From: Proteromonas lacertae | Lineage: Eukaryota; Sar; Bigyra; Opalinata; Proteromonadidae | DNA length: 49,816 bases | Reading direction: 5' to 3' | Assembly (NCBI GenBank): GCA_002245135.1 | Contig: NGBS01000340.1 | Location: forward strand, 1 to 49,816 | Part shown: one piece after another, positions 24,250-32,953 of the stretch | How the letters are laid out: each line of letters starts with the position of its first letter | How positions within the stretch are numbered: position 1 is the stretch's first letter | Notes under the pieces: model-generated | Seen by the model: only the letters and a program-made list of their open reading frames with translations | What the model was told of the DNA's origin: nothing | Databases searched by the model: none | Program-made: the position numbers and the translations under genes

Positions 24250-24525
24250 ATGAATATCATCTTCCGAGTAATTGTAGTCTCCTTACAAGATGCCCTCAAT
24301 TACTTATACGAGAATTTCATGTTCCTGACTAACGCGATGGCAATTGGAATCATCGGTACATTCCTTCTTTGTTTCAACTTTGCTAAGTGGTGTTGGACTC
24401 GTAGTAAGTGTTGTTGTAGATGGTGCTGCTTCCTCGGGAGTATTGTAGTTACTTTCATCGTCCTCTTCATAATAGTCACGATCATTACCTTGGTAAGCAA
24501 TGGAACGCCCGTAGTTGTTAGTTAA
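24250..24525 (+). CDS. Small two-TM Cys-rich membrane protein
   Basis: 91 residues from ATG 24250. There is a first hydrophobic helix at about residues 28-45 (NAMAIGIIGTFLLCFNFA), then a tight Cys/Trp/Arg loop (WCWTRSKCCCRWCCF), and a second long hydrophobic helix at about 62-83 (SIVVTFIVLFIIVTIITL). The hairpin shape with a palmitoylation-like Cys cluster recalls viroporins or small virion membrane proteins in shape only. It lies 165 bp after the zinc-ribbon gene on the same strand. Confidence 0.55.
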   Translation: MNIIFRVIVVSLQDALNYLYENFMFLTNAMAIGIIGTFLLCFNFAKWCWTRSKCCCRWCCFLGSIVVTFIVLFIIVTIITLVSNGTPVVVS

Positions 24526-24744
24526 GCCTTACAGCTTCGGTCTTTACAATGATGTGGTATGGGGACGATCATTAACAATAAACCAAGGAGTTCAAAGGCC
24601 TTTAAGTTAAAGAGCTGAAGAAGATGGAAGCTCCCTAGAAGTCAACTCCGAGAAGACAACTTCAAGAAGACAGCTTCAAGATCGTGGCTATGAAGTTGTA
24701 ACCCAACACAAGGCAAAGTAACTATGCTGATGATATTATCAATA

Positions 24745-25038
24745 TTAATAATAAGTCAAGGAGTTGATTAGGGATTCAGTATCGTCCAGGGACCTCTGGA
24801 GGCCATCAGCATCATCAATGATCATCTTCAGGTAGTTGAAGGATTCAGAAGGTGGAATGGCTAAATCATTATCGTGAAGCTGTAGGAGTCGGTACTCACG
24901 GAGTGTAGAGAGCTTAGTATGGATGATTGAGTAGTTCCCATAATTGTCAACGATGTCAGCTCCATGCAAACAACCATTGGGACTTCTATCTTGAGCAGCT
25001 AGCAAGTCATCATGATCTTTCATGATAAGGTAAGTCAA
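24745..25038 (-). CDS. Unknown ORF of the GC-rich element
   Basis: 97 codons. It contains YSIIHTKLSTLREYRLLQLHD and an acidic helical end (DDADGLQRSLDDTESLINSL). The LREYRLL stretch may be a distant trace of the LRNYLL/LRDYLL block of family H, but this is weak. It stands close to the 25114 ORF on the same strand. Confidence 0.3.
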   Translation of the reverse strand: MTYLIMKDHDDLLAAQDRSPNGCLHGADIVDNYGNYSIIHTKLSTLREYRLLQLHDNDLAIPPSESFNYLKMIIDDADGLQRSLDDTESLINSLTYY

Positions 25039-25113
25039 GGACCATAGTTCATCCCTAAGTTCTCCATGCCTGATGTAATTCTCTAGATCATTATCTGAGT
25101 CGTAAAAGTTTAG

Positions 25114-25338
25114 CTAAGGGTGCTCCCTGATTAAGCTTCCCATCATTCTATTGCAGTGGTTGTAAAGAGTAGTGGATTTAAGAAGACATCTCCTGGTAAG
25201 CTTTACGCACCTGTCTACGACCTGCTTATCGATGACTCCATTAGCATTGATATTGAAATGGACTGGAGATCTCTTAGTCATGGTAAGTGTGTATGCAACT
25301 AAAGCAAGAGATTTTTCAAAGGTAAGGAAATTGAACAA
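25114..25338 (-). CDS. Unknown short ORF of the GC-rich element
   Basis: 74 codons, with FNINANGVIDKQVVDRCVKL and a basic helical part. No family recognised. It may be a fragment of a larger gene. A plus-strand frame over the same bases (25172-25408) is a shadow. Confidence 0.25.
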   Translation of the reverse strand: MFNFLTFEKSLALVAYTLTMTKRSPVHFNINANGVIDKQVVDRCVKLTRRCLLKSTTLYNHCNRMMGSLIREHP

Positions 25339-25414
25339 TACCGGAGATGTTCAAGGAGATGATCAACCCAACACAAGACAAGAAGCAAAGGTAAGGACTA
25401 GATTATAACTTAAG

Positions 25415-26062
25415 CTAGTTACTGAGAGTCTGGATTGCTATCGATGATATGGACAAGGATGATAGAATCTCTTGATCCTTGTGAGTTCTACGATCAACGA
25501 TCTCCTTACCGAGTAGGTAATACTTATTGATGAACTCCTTAAGGGACTTCGTAGCATTAGCCAGGCAATTGATCATAGGCAAGATGTTGAAGCAGTTAAG
25601 CAAGTAGTCTCGGAGTACACTTACTGAAGGAGATGCATTGTAGTACTCAGGATCGTTAAGGATGACAAGACCATAAACACGATGGAAGGTAGCTTCTCCT
25701 AGCTCACGTAGATCAGTCCTTGGATCACAAGTCCCTAGTAGTAATAGTTTTCTAGGATCAATGTTACGCCTTACGATATTTAAAAAGTGCAAGAAATTTG
25801 AAACTAGATGAAGTGTCAATTCATAAGCATTAATTGTAAAATGCCAAATGCAATGCATAGTACCAGTGTATTGGGTATTAGTCAAAATAGTATTGAATTT
25901 AGTCGTTACAAGATAGTCAAAATAGAATTGCAAACTAGTCGTTTCAATATATGAAGGTATATATACATGATTGAAGGTTCTTTTCCTTGGGGGCGTAGCC
26001 CGAATGGTCAGAGGAATGCCGTAGGAAGTACTAGCCCAGCCGGGTAGCCCAGCCTGGTTCAA
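25415..26062 (-). CDS. Family H paralogue of the GC-rich element
   Basis: The C-terminal half (about 25,415-25,760) matches the 22221-22637 protein: VILNDPEYYN, VLRDYLLNCFNIL, KSLKEFINKYYLLGKEIVDRRTH. The middle (25,770-25,980) is more AT-rich than its surroundings and may be foreign. The nominal N-terminus overlaps a tRNA-like stretch at 25982-26078, so the true start is uncertain. No known family. Confidence 0.45.
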   Translation of the reverse strand: MNQAGLPGWASTSYGIPLTIRATPPRKRTFNHVYIPSYIETTSLQFYFDYLVTTKFNTILTNTQYTGTMHCIWHFTINAYELTLHLVSNFLHFLNIVRRNIDPRKLLLLGTCDPRTDLRELGEATFHRVYGLVILNDPEYYNASPSVSVLRDYLLNCFNILPMINCLANATKSLKEFINKYYLLGKEIVDRRTHKDQEILSSLSISSIAIQTLSN

Positions 26063-26078
26063 ATCTTGCTAAAGGAAA
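25982..26078 (+). ncRNA. tRNA-like sequence with A and B boxes (possible tRNA-derived SINE head)
   Basis: A-box-like TAGCCCGAATGG is at 25996-26007 and a good B box GGTTCAAATCT at 26056-26066. The ends TTTCCTT (25982-25988) and AAGGAAA (26072-26078) pair over 7 bp like an acceptor stem. The T stem pairs poorly, so a working tRNA is doubtful. The 48-base distance between the boxes would fit a long variable arm or a SINE. I cannot name an anticodon with confidence. Confidence 0.35.
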
Positions 26079-26121
26079 TAAAAGTTAAATAGGCGCAGCG
26101 CAGCTAGCATGAGAAAGAACA

Positions 26122-26184
26122 CCGTTGAGAAGTAGGCCCTGTTGGGAGGAATCCCGTAGGAACCTTACGTAAATGGGACTCTGG
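26122..26184 (-). repeat. Internal fragment of the terminal repeat (right-end orientation)
   Basis: Matches the inverted complement of the left terminal repeat around 21751-21815, ending AAATGGGACTCTGG. A near copy of those last 14 bases (AAATGGGACCCTGG) is at 26633-26646, so the 450 bp between them look like an insertion flanked by a short direct repeat. Confidence 0.7.
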
Positions 26185-26424
26185 TACATCATAAATCCCA
26201 AAAATAACAAAATTACTCTTAACATATTTACAGTGGATTTTGATGAAGCTATACCATTATATGTCACTCAGATAGATAAATTCAAAAATTGGCCTCATGC
26301 CAATGTATTGTTCTATGGAAATCATTTTTACCCAATTATCAACCTCAATGCATTTTTATTACCATTAAAACAAAAATGTAGTAATTATGTAGAAAGATGT
26401 CCATATTGCTTCTGTAGAGGTTAA
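26185..26424 (+). mobile_element. AT-rich fossil fragment, Polinton-type DNA polymerase N-terminal region (tentative)
   Basis: An AT-rich island inside the GC-rich element. The frame carries NIFTVDFDEAIPLYVTQ, then NVLFYGNHFYPIINLNAFL, then a Cys pair ERCPYCF. The order (host-like opening, HY.PI.NLN.LL, CxxCF) is what I know from the region ahead of the protein-primed family B polymerase in Polinton/Maverick elements. Only this short piece is present, so it is a fossil. The assignment rests on pattern memory alone. Confidence 0.4.
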
Positions 26425-26620
26425 CACTTCTCCTCTGGCATCTGACAATTGCTTAAGTTCTTTGAATCGTGATTGAAGCTCCTGAGAATGCTTTGTGTAC
26501 ATCTCCTGGAGGTAGTTCTTTTGTTGGCTTCTACAACTAGGACATCGGATATAGTATCTCTTATCAGGCATCTCAAAGTCTCGGGCATTGAAGCACTTCC
26601 TGCATTCTAAGCAAGGTAAA
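26425..26620 (-). pseudogene. Partial zinc-ribbon gene (zinc-ribbon 2)
   Basis: On the minus strand, PCLECRKCFNARDFE is followed by YYIRCPSCRSQQKNYLQEM and a helical stretch. This is one zinc-ribbon unit of the same family as 23510, 31161 and 31931. Only part of a gene is here, squeezed between the polymerase-like fragment and a terminal-repeat fragment. Confidence 0.55.
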
Positions 26621-26633
26621 TATATAGTATATA

Positions 26634-26858
26634 AATGGGACCCTGGGACATTGTCACAGAGTTCTAACGAGTGTTCTAGGAGTCCGTCCCTTTCTAGATT
26701 CAGAGTTGACCTTTACGGGAGCTTCATCGATTGCATAGTCCCATTTACGTAAGGTTCCTACGGGATTCCTCCCAACAGGGTCTACTTCTCAACGGGGTCT
26801 ACTTCCCTACGGGTACTCCTGGAAGCTATCTAGAAGTGTTGGTTACCTCGAGATGATG
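26634..26858. repeat. Internal pair of element ends (right end joined to left end)
   Basis: 26634-26736 is a right-end copy ending GCTTCATCGATTGCAT. 26735-26858 is a left-end copy beginning ATAGTCCCATTTACG and ending GTTGGTTACCTCGAG. The outer ends of two element copies therefore meet here, with part of the second copy's tip and an inner block missing. This splits the GC-rich block into a 5-kb left part and a right part of about 8.2 kb after removing the hAT. Confidence 0.75.
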
Positions 26859-27282
26859 GTAATGAAGAGGCAGTGATCTCTTTCGGAGTATGGGTAAGAA
26901 CGTCTCAGAGGAAGCTTCCTTACCAAGGACGATGTTGCGGAGCAATATCGAACTTGGATAGGAAGGTTCCTTCGTAGACGTTCTTGTCCATGCCCGGAAG
27001 AAGAACTGCTTTCTTCATTACCAGGATCATTGAGAAGGTACTTTCATTTGATCATCATCCAGGGTTGTTGAATCTCTTGGAGTTGTTGCTGCCCGACAAA
27101 GCAAGGTAAACTATTTGCACCATAGTTGGGCAGCTCCGAAGGTGGTCACTGATTATAGTTATCCTCTTGCTTAGACTTCCTCTATCTATTGCTTTCCCAT
27201 AACTTCAGTCTCGGTATCGGCTTTTCCTGTAATGTTTTTGATCGATCCCAAGACAGAACCTTATCGATGAAGATTGCAATCC
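26859..27282. other. Non-coding or decayed stretch of the GC-rich element
   Basis: No open frame of useful length on either strand. Two near repeats, AAGAACGTCT (about 26897) and AGACGTTCTTG (about 26977), face each other across 80 bases and could form a stem. No function visible. Confidence 0.4.
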
Positions 27283-29388
27283 TTAGTTATACAAAGTAGT
27301 GCAAGTGAAGATAAGCGGAAGGTCGAAGGAAGATGCTGCTATACTCTCTTGAAAGAAAGTAAGCTGATCTTTACCATTGAAAGTCATAAACCCTGAACGT
27401 CTTGTTGATTTACCAGTCTTGAGAATATGCACCCAATAAGAGGTTTTATTCTCGAGGTGAAATGCCCTTAAGAAGCAACATACCAGATCGTCACTCGGGT
27501 TGACAATAACTATTCCATCAAATGAGATTGTTATGTAACTTCGATCTGTTGCAGTGATGGATAGCTGAACTCTGTTCGGATAAGCCGTAAAACAACCTTG
27601 GCAACTATTCACGTAGCGAGGTATTGTAATCTGAAGGTTCTGTACTTCAGCGATCACGGTATCCTGACTATTAAGGATGTAGTTCCACATTGAAGTCAAG
27701 GCCTCATTCATCTGATTAGCTACCGTGGTAATCTCCGATGATCCATCTCCTTGAGATGCCAGGCTTTCTACTGATGTCTTTAACTCGGACAACTTCTTCT
27801 GGACATCCTGGAAATTGCTATCGACGGAGTTGATTTTACTTAATTGAGCTGCATTGGTAAAGTTGTTTACTTGAGTCACAGCCAGGTTGTTGAGGTTGTT
27901 GACTTTGACTTGGACTTCAATGACTCTTGTCTGGCAGTCTCCTATCTTTGAATGTACTTCATTGACCTTGGTTAATTGAGCTGGTGAACAGAAGCTATTG
28001 ACATTCCCGGTATTGAATCCATCGATCTTGGTTCTGATAGCAGCTGTATTGTTGATAGCTGTATCGATCAGTCCTTTACGAGTATTGTTAAAGAAGCCAT
28101 CCAAGTTCCTTCGGAGGTTGTCTTCTTCAGTCCTTCTAGCCACGCCGCAGGTTGCATTCACATCATTGATACTTAGAGAATCCACCTTGATCTTGATTGC
28201 ATCGGTGTTGGCCTTAGTTGTATCAATGAAGTTACCACTGCCTTCAGTACAGAACTGGTTAAAACTCTCCTTGTTGAGGTCATGGACACGTTCATAACGC
28301 TTATCTATCTTCTCCGATCGATCCGAAGTACAGAAGTGCTTCACAGCAGTGTTGGTCTCATCGATAGCAGCACTTCTCGGAATAGTACAAAACTCCTTGA
28401 TCGCGTTGTCAGCATCGTCGATCTCCTTAGTTCTCTTATCGGTAATGAATCCTTTGATCAGTTCCTCAATACTCTTGACAATGGTAAGTCTCTCCAAGGA
28501 GCAGTAGTTGTTAATGTCTTCGATGGCTATGCCGGTGATCAGCTCATGGACTTTATCAATCTTCTCCTTCTGTGAGCTACTACAATACTGGTTGATATTA
28601 TCGATATCTATCTTACTTACAATATCCTTGTTCTTGTCAATAGTGGTAGCTCTCTCCTCAGTGCAGAAGGTATTCGTCTTGTCAGCTTCTCCATTCAACT
28701 CGGCGATCTCTTCCTCCATAGCATTCATCTGGTTCTTAAAGTCCTTGTTGTAACCATTGGCAATCTCAATCTCTTGTAAGACCTCCTTGAACTTAATCAT
28801 GTTGTTGTTAATCACAGTATTGATTGCCTTGTACTCCTCGTAGTTGTTCTTCATCTTGATCAACTCCTCAGAATCTACTTTGATCTGCTTCTCTAAGTCA
28901 GTGAGCTTCGTAAGGCTCTTATCATCCACCGTAGTGATGTACTTGATCATATCGTAGACGTTAACATCCCCGATGTTGAGACTCTCGCATAATGACTTCA
29001 ACAAGGTATTTAGACGATCCAATTTCTCATCCTCTGATCCCTTCAATTGATCGATTGAAGTATTGGTGGATTCAATGGCATTGCTTACATCCTCCATGCT
29101 CTTATACAACTCTGGTAATTGCTTCTCCGTGTACTGCTTAAGTTCATTGCTGCAAGTAGCAATATTGCTCAAGGTTGTAATAGTCGTATCTCCGAAGTCT
29201 TTAGGGATCTTGTTGTTAAGTAAAGTACCTAGGTTCTTAACTTCCTGGAGCTTCTGATCGATACCTTCAATCTTATCAGTCTCATCTAGCACTTCCTTTA
29301 AGGTCGATTGAATAGCTTTATGATCTGGTTGTAAGGTATCTTGAAGGTACTCATGGAGTTGATGATGATCAGTCTCTAGCTTAGCCAA
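27283..29388 (-). CDS. Fibre-like repeat protein with C-terminal globular domain
   Basis: About 700 codons. The first 230 residues are heptad-like coiled coil (long Leu/Ile/Lys/Glu stretches). Residues about 240-560 hold around ten degenerate repeats of the form N-x-F/Y-C-T/S-x2-R-x3-I-D, for example FCTEERATTID, YCSSSQKEKID, FCTIPRSAAID, FCTSDRSEKID and FCSPAQLTKVN, each linked by a helical spacer of 25-40 residues. The last 100 residues turn beta-rich (VQLSITATDRSYITISFDG) with several Cys. A long stalk of repeats with a small beta-rich head is the plan of trimeric attachment fibres of viruses and phages, but I recognise no homologue. No signal peptide is visible. The first Met is unclear, since the frame opens without an early ATG. 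Confidence 0.6.
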   Translation of the reverse strand: MAKLETDHHQLHEYLQDTLQPDHKAIQSTLKEVLDETDKIEGIDQKLQEVKNLGTLLNNKIPKDFGDTTITTLSNIATCSNELKQYTEKQLPELYKSMEDVSNAIESTNTSIDQLKGSEDEKLDRLNTLLKSLCESLNIGDVNVYDMIKYITTVDDKSLTKLTDLEKQIKVDSEELIKMKNNYEEYKAINTVINNNMIKFKEVLQEIEIANGYNKDFKNQMNAMEEEIAELNGEADKTNTFCTEERATTIDKNKDIVSKIDIDNINQYCSSSQKEKIDKVHELITGIAIEDINNYCSLERLTIVKSIEELIKGFITDKRTKEIDDADNAIKEFCTIPRSAAIDETNTAVKHFCTSDRSEKIDKRYERVHDLNKESFNQFCTEGSGNFIDTTKANTDAIKIKVDSLSINDVNATCGVARRTEEDNLRRNLDGFFNNTRKGLIDTAINNTAAIRTKIDGFNTGNVNSFCSPAQLTKVNEVHSKIGDCQTRVIEVQVKVNNLNNLAVTQVNNFTNAAQLSKINSVDSNFQDVQKKLSELKTSVESLASQGDGSSEITTVANQMNEALTSMWNYILNSQDTVIAEVQNLQITIPRYVNSCQGCFTAYPNRVQLSITATDRSYITISFDGIVIVNPSDDLVCCFLRAFHLENKTSYWVHILKTGKSTRRSGFMTFNGKDQLTFFQESIAASSFDLPLIFTCTTLYN

Positions 29389-29418
29389 CTTCGTAGATGA
29401 CTCCTCCGAGTGATCATC

Positions 29419-29748
29419 CTACTTTCTCTTGATAGCTGTTGTGGATGAGGTTACTTCTTCTTGTTGCTTCTGATTGATACTGACGGGTGTTCCTCGGAGG
29501 ACTTCTTGGATAGTGCTTACCAATGGAGGATTGATCTTATCATAGTCTATCACGGCCTTGAGTTCACCAGAACCCAAGGCCTTTTGAATCACTTCCTGGG
29601 AGTCTTGAAACAACACGTCCTTATCATACTTAACAACAACCTTCCCATCTATCTTTTGCTTCACATCGTAAGTAGTCTTGTCGATAGTATTAAGTAACCT
29701 TAACATCTCCTCATCGTTCTCCCGTAAGTTGTTCCCGGTGTTGAACAT
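29419..29748 (-). CDS. Unknown 109-aa ORF upstream of the fibre-like protein
   Basis: It starts at ATG 29748 (MFNTGNNLRENDEEM) and has a helical opening. A short beta-looking KIDGKVVVKYDKDVLF and a Lys/Thr-rich end follow. It lies just upstream of the fibre-like gene on the same strand and may share its transcript. No family recognised. Confidence 0.45.
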   Translation of the reverse strand: MFNTGNNLRENDEEMLRLLNTIDKTTYDVKQKIDGKVVVKYDKDVLFQDSQEVIQKALGSGELKAVIDYDKINPPLVSTIQEVLRGTPVSINQKQQEEVTSSTTAIKRK

Positions 29749-31160
29749 TGCCTAGGTAATGATTCCAGATCAGAACTTTACTTATAGATCCAGGAGCTAC
29801 TTTACTTAGATGACTTCTCAGGTATCTATTATATCATAACATGCCCTGGCCTTCAACAGCTTTGCCTACCTCCCGAGAAGTACCTTGTTAACTCTATCCA
29901 CACGATGAACTTCAACTACTTACGATTACTAGCTGATGGATGTAGATGACTTTATCGGTCTTTGTAATGAGTTGCGTGATCTCTATGCTGTGAACTTCAT
30001 AGTCTCGATCATCATCTACCATCTTAACTTACAATGCTTCTATTCCGATAAGACTTATACGATGGTCAGAAGCCTCCTTTGAAGTTCAGCTACTCTCCGT
30101 AGACTTCACTTGCACCTAAGATTTCCAAGGATCTACTAATCGTCTCTCTATTCCAGATGCTCCTTTACCTTCTTGGACTTCTCTGACTTGGCAGCCATTA
30201 CCTATGAAGTACTTTGTCTTCACTCTTGGTTCTAGCAGTCTATGATCCACTGCTATGATAAGTACCTTGAGACTGACTGCTGAAGTTAGAGTTGATCTCA
30301 TCCTTAACATCTCTTGAAGAACTACTTGTGATCTTTACCGATACCTATCTCTTGAACTGATGGTAACCCTTCAAGTGACAATTCCTTCTAGTTCTAGTTC
30401 ATCGAAGTTGTTGATCCTCAGTAATGTACTAGCCTTCAGTCTGATCACTACTAGTCTCGGCATTGTTATTGAAGTCAGTGTCTTTACCTATCTACTATTA
30501 ATCACCTTACGATCGATAGCTTATAGACTCTTGGACATCTATGCCAATGTTGCTACTTGAGGAGTATACGATATCTCTGGTCTACTTACTTACTTACTAG
30601 TAATGATTCCTAGCATCACAAGTAAGGACTACTCAGGTAAAGGATTATCGATCACACTTCCTATAGTCTGCAATTGTAACTCTTTATGTACCTACAACTA
30701 CTTCATGATCTTCAGAGTCATTGATCCAAGGATGTTATCTCGGGGTTGTTGATGTCCTTACTATCATTGACTTATCCGAGACTCCTTTAGTTTATTTAAT
30801 TGATTACTTACCATGTCCTTGAGTTGCTCATCTCCATAAGACTCCTTGAATTGATTATTTCTATTGTCCTCGGTCATACCCAAGGTAACATTTTACTAAG
30901 TACCAACAATGTTAATCACGTTCCTTATCAGGAGATGCGTTTACTACTACTACTACTACTACTTGTGGAAGTTATGATGACTTTGCCTGGTAAGGAGTTG
31001 CTTCAGAAGCTAGCTTTAGATACTTCGCTGAAGGATCACTTGAAGCACCTAGCGATGGTACTGAGGGTGTTGTTATCGGTCTCTTCTTCGAAGGATTACT
31101 AAGCTGTTTTTGTCTCCTCATTGATTCTATCCTGAGTCGGAGATGATCTTCATATTGTCT
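29749..31160. other. 1.4 kb of the GC-rich element without a supported gene
   Basis: Only short frames (66-100 codons) with no ordered motif, some rich in Ser/Leu. A CTACTACTA run sits at about 30945-30962. Base composition is the same as in the neighbouring coding parts, so this is probably decayed coding sequence. Confidence 0.4.
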
Positions 31161-31751
31161 TTAGCGATGATACAGACTCAAGAGACAGCACATCGGAAGT
31201 GACTTTACCTTTAGATCTACGTGAAAGTTGATGTGTCCATCTTTGATAGATAAAACTATCTTGGCCTGGCAAGACTTCTCTTTGAGGTGAACAGCATCAC
31301 ATGGAAATGAAATAATCTTATCGAACATCCCATCATGGTCGATTAGATCATTGTTATCCTTGATTGTCTTAAGAATCTCATGTATACTGTGTTGCATAAG
31401 CTGATTAATTATATCCCTTGTTTTATCAATGGAGTTGATGGAGATTCCTGGTTGTTGATTCTTAGTAGGTTTCCCAGATCTACATCTTGGACAATATCGA
31501 TAGTAGTCTCCATTGGGCTTTAACATCATCGATGAAGCGAAGTGCATATAGCATCTACTGCAGGACATAGTCTTGGCTATGAGTTCACCGTTCTCTTCCA
31601 AGGCTTTACGTTCCTCATGGCATCGGGCTATTGTCTTCTGCTTTGCCTTTCGTAAGAGAGCTCTACAAGAACTACAACTGCTGTATGCTCTTCCATCAGC
31701 TTCAGATTGGAACTCCTTCTTACATCGACTACATTTGACGATGGATTGCAT
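31161..31751 (-). CDS. Zinc-ribbon protein 3 of the GC-rich element
   Basis: 196 residues from ATG 31751 (MQSIVKCSRCKKEF). Two zinc units: CSRCKKEFQSE...CSSCRALLRKAKQK and CSRCYMHFASS...YYRYCPRCRSGKP. The spacing and the YYR aromatic patch equal those of the 23510 protein. The C-terminal part is a helix with KTRDIINQLMQHSIHEI and then a beta-rich tail. No enzyme motif seen. The role is probably nucleic-acid or protein binding, by analogy with other double CxxC proteins. Confidence 0.65.
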   Translation of the reverse strand: MQSIVKCSRCKKEFQSEADGRAYSSCSSCRALLRKAKQKTIARCHEERKALEENGELIAKTMSCSRCYMHFASSMMLKPNGDYYRYCPRCRSGKPTKNQQPGISINSIDKTRDIINQLMQHSIHEILKTIKDNNDLIDHDGMFDKIISFPCDAVHLKEKSCQAKIVLSIKDGHINFHVDLKVKSLPMCCLLSLYHR

Positions 31752-31930
31752 GGTTACCAATTAAGTATAAAAATAACTAGAAATATCTTAATGCCTTGAG
31801 TGACTGTAATAATAGACTGGTTACTACATATTAATCTCATGGTTATTAGATACTTGTTTATTAGCTTTACTTTTATGAGTTCTTATTCATATCTCGGGAA
31901 TGTTGACTTCATAAGGCAACTGTGGTAAGT

Positions 31931-32875
31931 CTAATTCATCATCATCACATCCGATATGGGACTTAAGTCATAGTCATCTTCGGGGTGTTGGTTCAGCTGC
32001 TGGTTATCTTGTCGATAGTGACATGGTAATCTCGGAACCTTTATCTTGATGGACAAAGTAAGTTCATTGTCTATGGGTTCTTCCATTATGTACTCTCCGT
32101 AGTCTACTTCCAAGGGATTATCATGTTGTTGTTGATCACCATCATCATCCTTGGACTCCTCCAAGTGATTCTTATCATTGACTTCAAAGGGATTGGAATA
32201 CTCATGTAGTTGTGAGTCCAAGTCCATCTCCATGCCATTGATAAACTCGTCCTCATTCACTAGATTTACATCTTCGTGAGGTGTCAACTCCTTGGTTGGA
32301 TCCTTTATAAGCTTTCTTAAAGACTCCTGGTTGAGTTGATCATCATCAACTACAATAGACTTCTTCTTCTGGGTAAGTTGCTCCATAGCTTCCATGGTTG
32401 AATCTATTACTGGGTACTTCAAAGGCTCCTTGGAGTCTCTTAAGTTGTGATAGTTCTGAAGGCTTTGTTGGTGCTGATGATGTTGGCGTTGTCGTTGCTT
32501 TAGGTTAAAGTATCGTTGGCTTTCACGGGACCTACATTCATCACAATGAGCCAAGTACTTTCCATTAGCTTTCTTAGTGAAGCTACTTACTGGTAGATAT
32601 CGTTTGCAGTGTAAGCATGGTAGAGTATCGGAAGGATTAGTTGCTAGTTGTTCAGCTTGCTTTCTCTTACGTCTTAATTCTTCATACCATCGAAGCTGGC
32701 CTTTGGAGTTGTATCTACTTGATTCCTTGTAATAGTTTTCATCCTTGATCTTGTTGAAGCAATCCAGACATAAGCTATCTCCTTGCCTTCCATTCCTTGA
32801 TCCTTGATCGATAAGTATCTGCTGGTGACATTCAACACATCGGGATTGATAACTAGGTTGCGAGTCTGAAGACAT
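31931..32875 (-). CDS. Zinc-ribbon protein 4 of the GC-rich element, acidic C-terminus
   Basis: 314 residues from the first good Met, ATG 32875 (MSSDSQPSYQSRCVECHQQ). Zinc unit one: CVECHQQ...CLDCFNKI. Unit two: LPCLHCKRYLPVSSFTKK...HCDECRSRES. A Gln/His/Arg-rich basic helix follows (LKQRQRQHHQHQQSL). The second half is strongly acidic (HEDVNLVNEDEF, EESKDDDGDQQ). The basic-then-acidic layout suggests a chromatin or transcription factor-like protein made by the element. Confidence 0.6.
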   Translation of the reverse strand: MSSDSQPSYQSRCVECHQQILIDQGSRNGRQGDSLCLDCFNKIKDENYYKESSRYNSKGQLRWYEELRRKRKQAEQLATNPSDTLPCLHCKRYLPVSSFTKKANGKYLAHCDECRSRESQRYFNLKQRQRQHHQHQQSLQNYHNLRDSKEPLKYPVIDSTMEAMEQLTQKKKSIVVDDDQLNQESLRKLIKDPTKELTPHEDVNLVNEDEFINGMEMDLDSQLHEYSNPFEVNDKNHLEESKDDDGDQQQHDNPLEVDYGEYIMEEPIDNELTLSIKIKVPRLPCHYRQDNQQLNQHPEDDYDLSPISDVMMMN

Positions 32876-32953
32876 TTCAATAAGGTGAGTATTTTGAACT
32901 CCTAGGAAATTGTGAATTGGCTTCTCCTGGTAATTCCAACGATTCAGCTTCAA

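Noticed and set aside
27998-28753. Three plus-strand frames of 80-100 codons
   Set aside because: Antisense shadows of the repeat-rich fibre-like gene; no motif, hydrophobic by codon mirror only.
30945-30965. CTA repeat as a minisatellite of interest
   Set aside because: Only a handful of units in otherwise decayed sequence.
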